From an uncultured Collinsella sp. (GTDB lineage: Bacteria; Actinomycetota; Coriobacteriia; Coriobacteriales; Coriobacteriaceae), in NCBI GenBank assembly GCA_958407555.1, contig CATYJC010000086.1:1-7700 (forward strand): DNA of 7,700 bases. The letters are read 5' to 3'. The notes below the pieces were generated by a model. It made no database searches, was not told the origin of the DNA, and was given only the letters and a program-made list of their open reading frames with translations. Each line of letters starts with the position of its first letter. The first letter of the stretch is position 1. Below, piece after piece: positions 5,783 to 7,700 of this stretch. Both the position numbers and the translations under genes were made by a program.

Positions 5783-5788
5783 ATGTTG

Positions 5789-6364
5789 ATGAAGCCGTTG
5801 CTGTTGCACGCCTGCTGTGCGCCGTGCTCGCTGGAGCCGGTCCGCCTGCTGCGCGAGGAGGGGTTTGAGCCCACGATTTGCTGGACCAACCCCAATATTC
5901 AGCCGCGCGATGAATGGCAACGCCGCTTGGACGAGCTGCGCCGGTGGTGTGCTGATGGCGACATCGAGCTCATTGAAGCAGGCGAGGACCGCGAGCGCTG
6001 GGAGGCCGGTGTGGCCCCGTTGGGCGCCGATCGACCCCGTCGCTGTCGTGCGTGCTATGCCCTGCGCTTGGCCGAGGCGTGCCGCGTGGCCCAGGAGCGC
6101 GGGTTTGAGTTTGTGGGCACGACGCTCGCCGTCTCGCCGTATCAGCTGTTCGAAACCTGCAATGATGTGTTGGAGCGTCTGGCTGCCGCTCGCGGTCTCA
6201 CTCCGGTGATTCGCGATTTTCGTCCGTATTATCCCGAGGCCACGCGTCGCTCGCGCGAGCTTGGCATGTATCGGCAGAACTACTGTGGTTGCCGCTTCTC
6301 GGCTGTCGAGGCGGCCATGGACCGCGCCCGTATCCGCGACGAGCGCAAAGCCGCCAAAAAGTAG
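5789..6364 (+). CDS. queH: Epoxyqueuosine reductase QueH
   Basis: The 191-residue product is the cobalamin-independent enzyme (formerly DUF208) that reduces epoxyqueuosine to queuosine at the wobble position of tRNAs reading His, Asn, Asp and Tyr codons, the last step of the pathway. The family signatures are all present: HACCAPC (7-13), RRCRACYALRL (84-94), TTLAVSPYQ (111-119), IRDFRPYYPE (141-150) and GMYRQNYCGC (159-168). Cys9, Cys10, Cys86 and Cys89 are the expected [4Fe-4S] ligands. Cys13, Cys166 and Cys168 are the other conserved cysteines, expected near the additional metal/redox site described for the family. Length is normal. No clear promoter of its own is seen; the palindrome lies just upstream. 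queA follows after 64 bases on the same strand and makes the substrate of this enzyme. Confidence 0.93.
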   Translation: MKPLLLHACCAPCSLEPVRLLREEGFEPTICWTNPNIQPRDEWQRRLDELRRWCADGDIELIEAGEDRERWEAGVAPLGADRPRRCRACYALRLAEACRVAQERGFEFVGTTLAVSPYQLFETCNDVLERLAAARGLTPVIRDFRPYYPEATRRSRELGMYRQNYCGCRFSAVEAAMDRARIRDERKAAKK

Positions 6365-6383
6365 TTCATTTGGGACGTCAGCC

Positions 6384-6392
6384 TGCTAGGAT
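6384..6392 (+). promoter_or_regulatory. Candidate extended -10 promoter for queA
   Basis: TGCTAGGAT combines a TGn element with hexamer TAGGAT (6387-6392). It would start transcription near 6399 and leave a leader of about 30 bases containing AAGGAG. No -35 is evident. If active, queA can be expressed apart from queH. Confidence 0.35.
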
Positions 6393-6414
6393 GTAGAGCG
6401 GACTTTAGCTATAT

Positions 6415-6420
6415 AAGGAG
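6415..6420 (+). promoter_or_regulatory. Ribosome binding site that selects the GTG start of queA
   Basis: AAGGAG lies 8 bases before GTG 6429, an ideal distance. The in-frame ATG at 6435 would be 14 bases away, so GTG is preferred. Confidence 0.65.
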
Positions 6421-6428
6421 TATCCGAC

Positions 6429-7644
<1,216 letters not shown>

Positions 7645-7646
<2 letters not shown>

Positions 7647-7673
7647 TTACGCGGTTCTACGAACCGCGTAACT
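7645..7673 (+). repeat. Perfect 13-bp inverted repeat at the end of queA, possible terminator without a T-tract
   Basis: Arms 7645-7657 and 7661-7673 are fully complementary (core GTTACGCGGTTC), with a 3-base loop TAC. The left arm begins inside the queA stop codon. Downstream bases (GCTCGACGCTG) contain no T-run, so it does not meet the usual intrinsic-terminator definition. It may stabilise the mRNA 3' end, act with Rho, or be a dispersed palindrome. Confidence 0.75.
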
Positions 7674-7700
7674 GCTCGACGCTGCAAACGCCCCTAAGCG

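Overview
The window is a GC-rich, densely packed chromosomal segment with short intergenic gaps and no mobile element, CRISPR array, tRNA or rRNA that I can see. Codon use, gene style and the closest families I can recall point to a gut actinobacterium of the class Coriobacteriia, probably Collinsella or a near relative. This is inference from reading; no search was run.

Layout from left to right. The 3' end of a DegV-family gene (+, 1-80) is followed by a strong hairpin at 146-178, which mainly terminates the opposite-strand gene. That gene (-, 189-1280) encodes a conserved TIM-barrel protein of uncertain function with long N- and C-terminal extensions. A 56-residue single-pass membrane protein (+, 1473-1643) converges on a NOL1/NOP2/Sun-family RNA cytosine-5 methyltransferase (-, 1668-2771). 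Upstream of the methyltransferase, and probably co-transcribed with it, lies a divergent methionyl-tRNA-synthetase-like gene (-, 2831-4981). Divergent from that is a DUF3267-type membrane zinc metalloprotease (+, 5114-5683). Then come a long, near-perfect palindrome (5698-5765), queH (+, 5789-6364) and queA (+, 6429-7646). A perfect 13-bp hairpin overlaps the queA stop codon.

How the genes fit together. QueA and QueH carry out the last two steps of queuosine synthesis in the tRNA anticodon: QueA forms epoxyqueuosine and QueH reduces it to queuosine. With the RNA methyltransferase and the tRNA-ligase-like gene, four of the eight genes are RNA-modification or translation genes. The TIM-barrel protein, the small membrane protein and the protease have no evident link to that theme.

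The point I would look at first is the synthetase-like protein. It has the overall MetRS architecture, but the usual methionine-pocket residues and the KMSKS loop are replaced, and there is an extra segment before the DWGVPVP motif. It may be a paralogue with a different job rather than the housekeeping MetRS. Other points are the 30-bp-arm palindrome before queH, a GGGACGGG core shared by three intergenic sites, an apparently leaderless protease gene and the easily missed small membrane protein.
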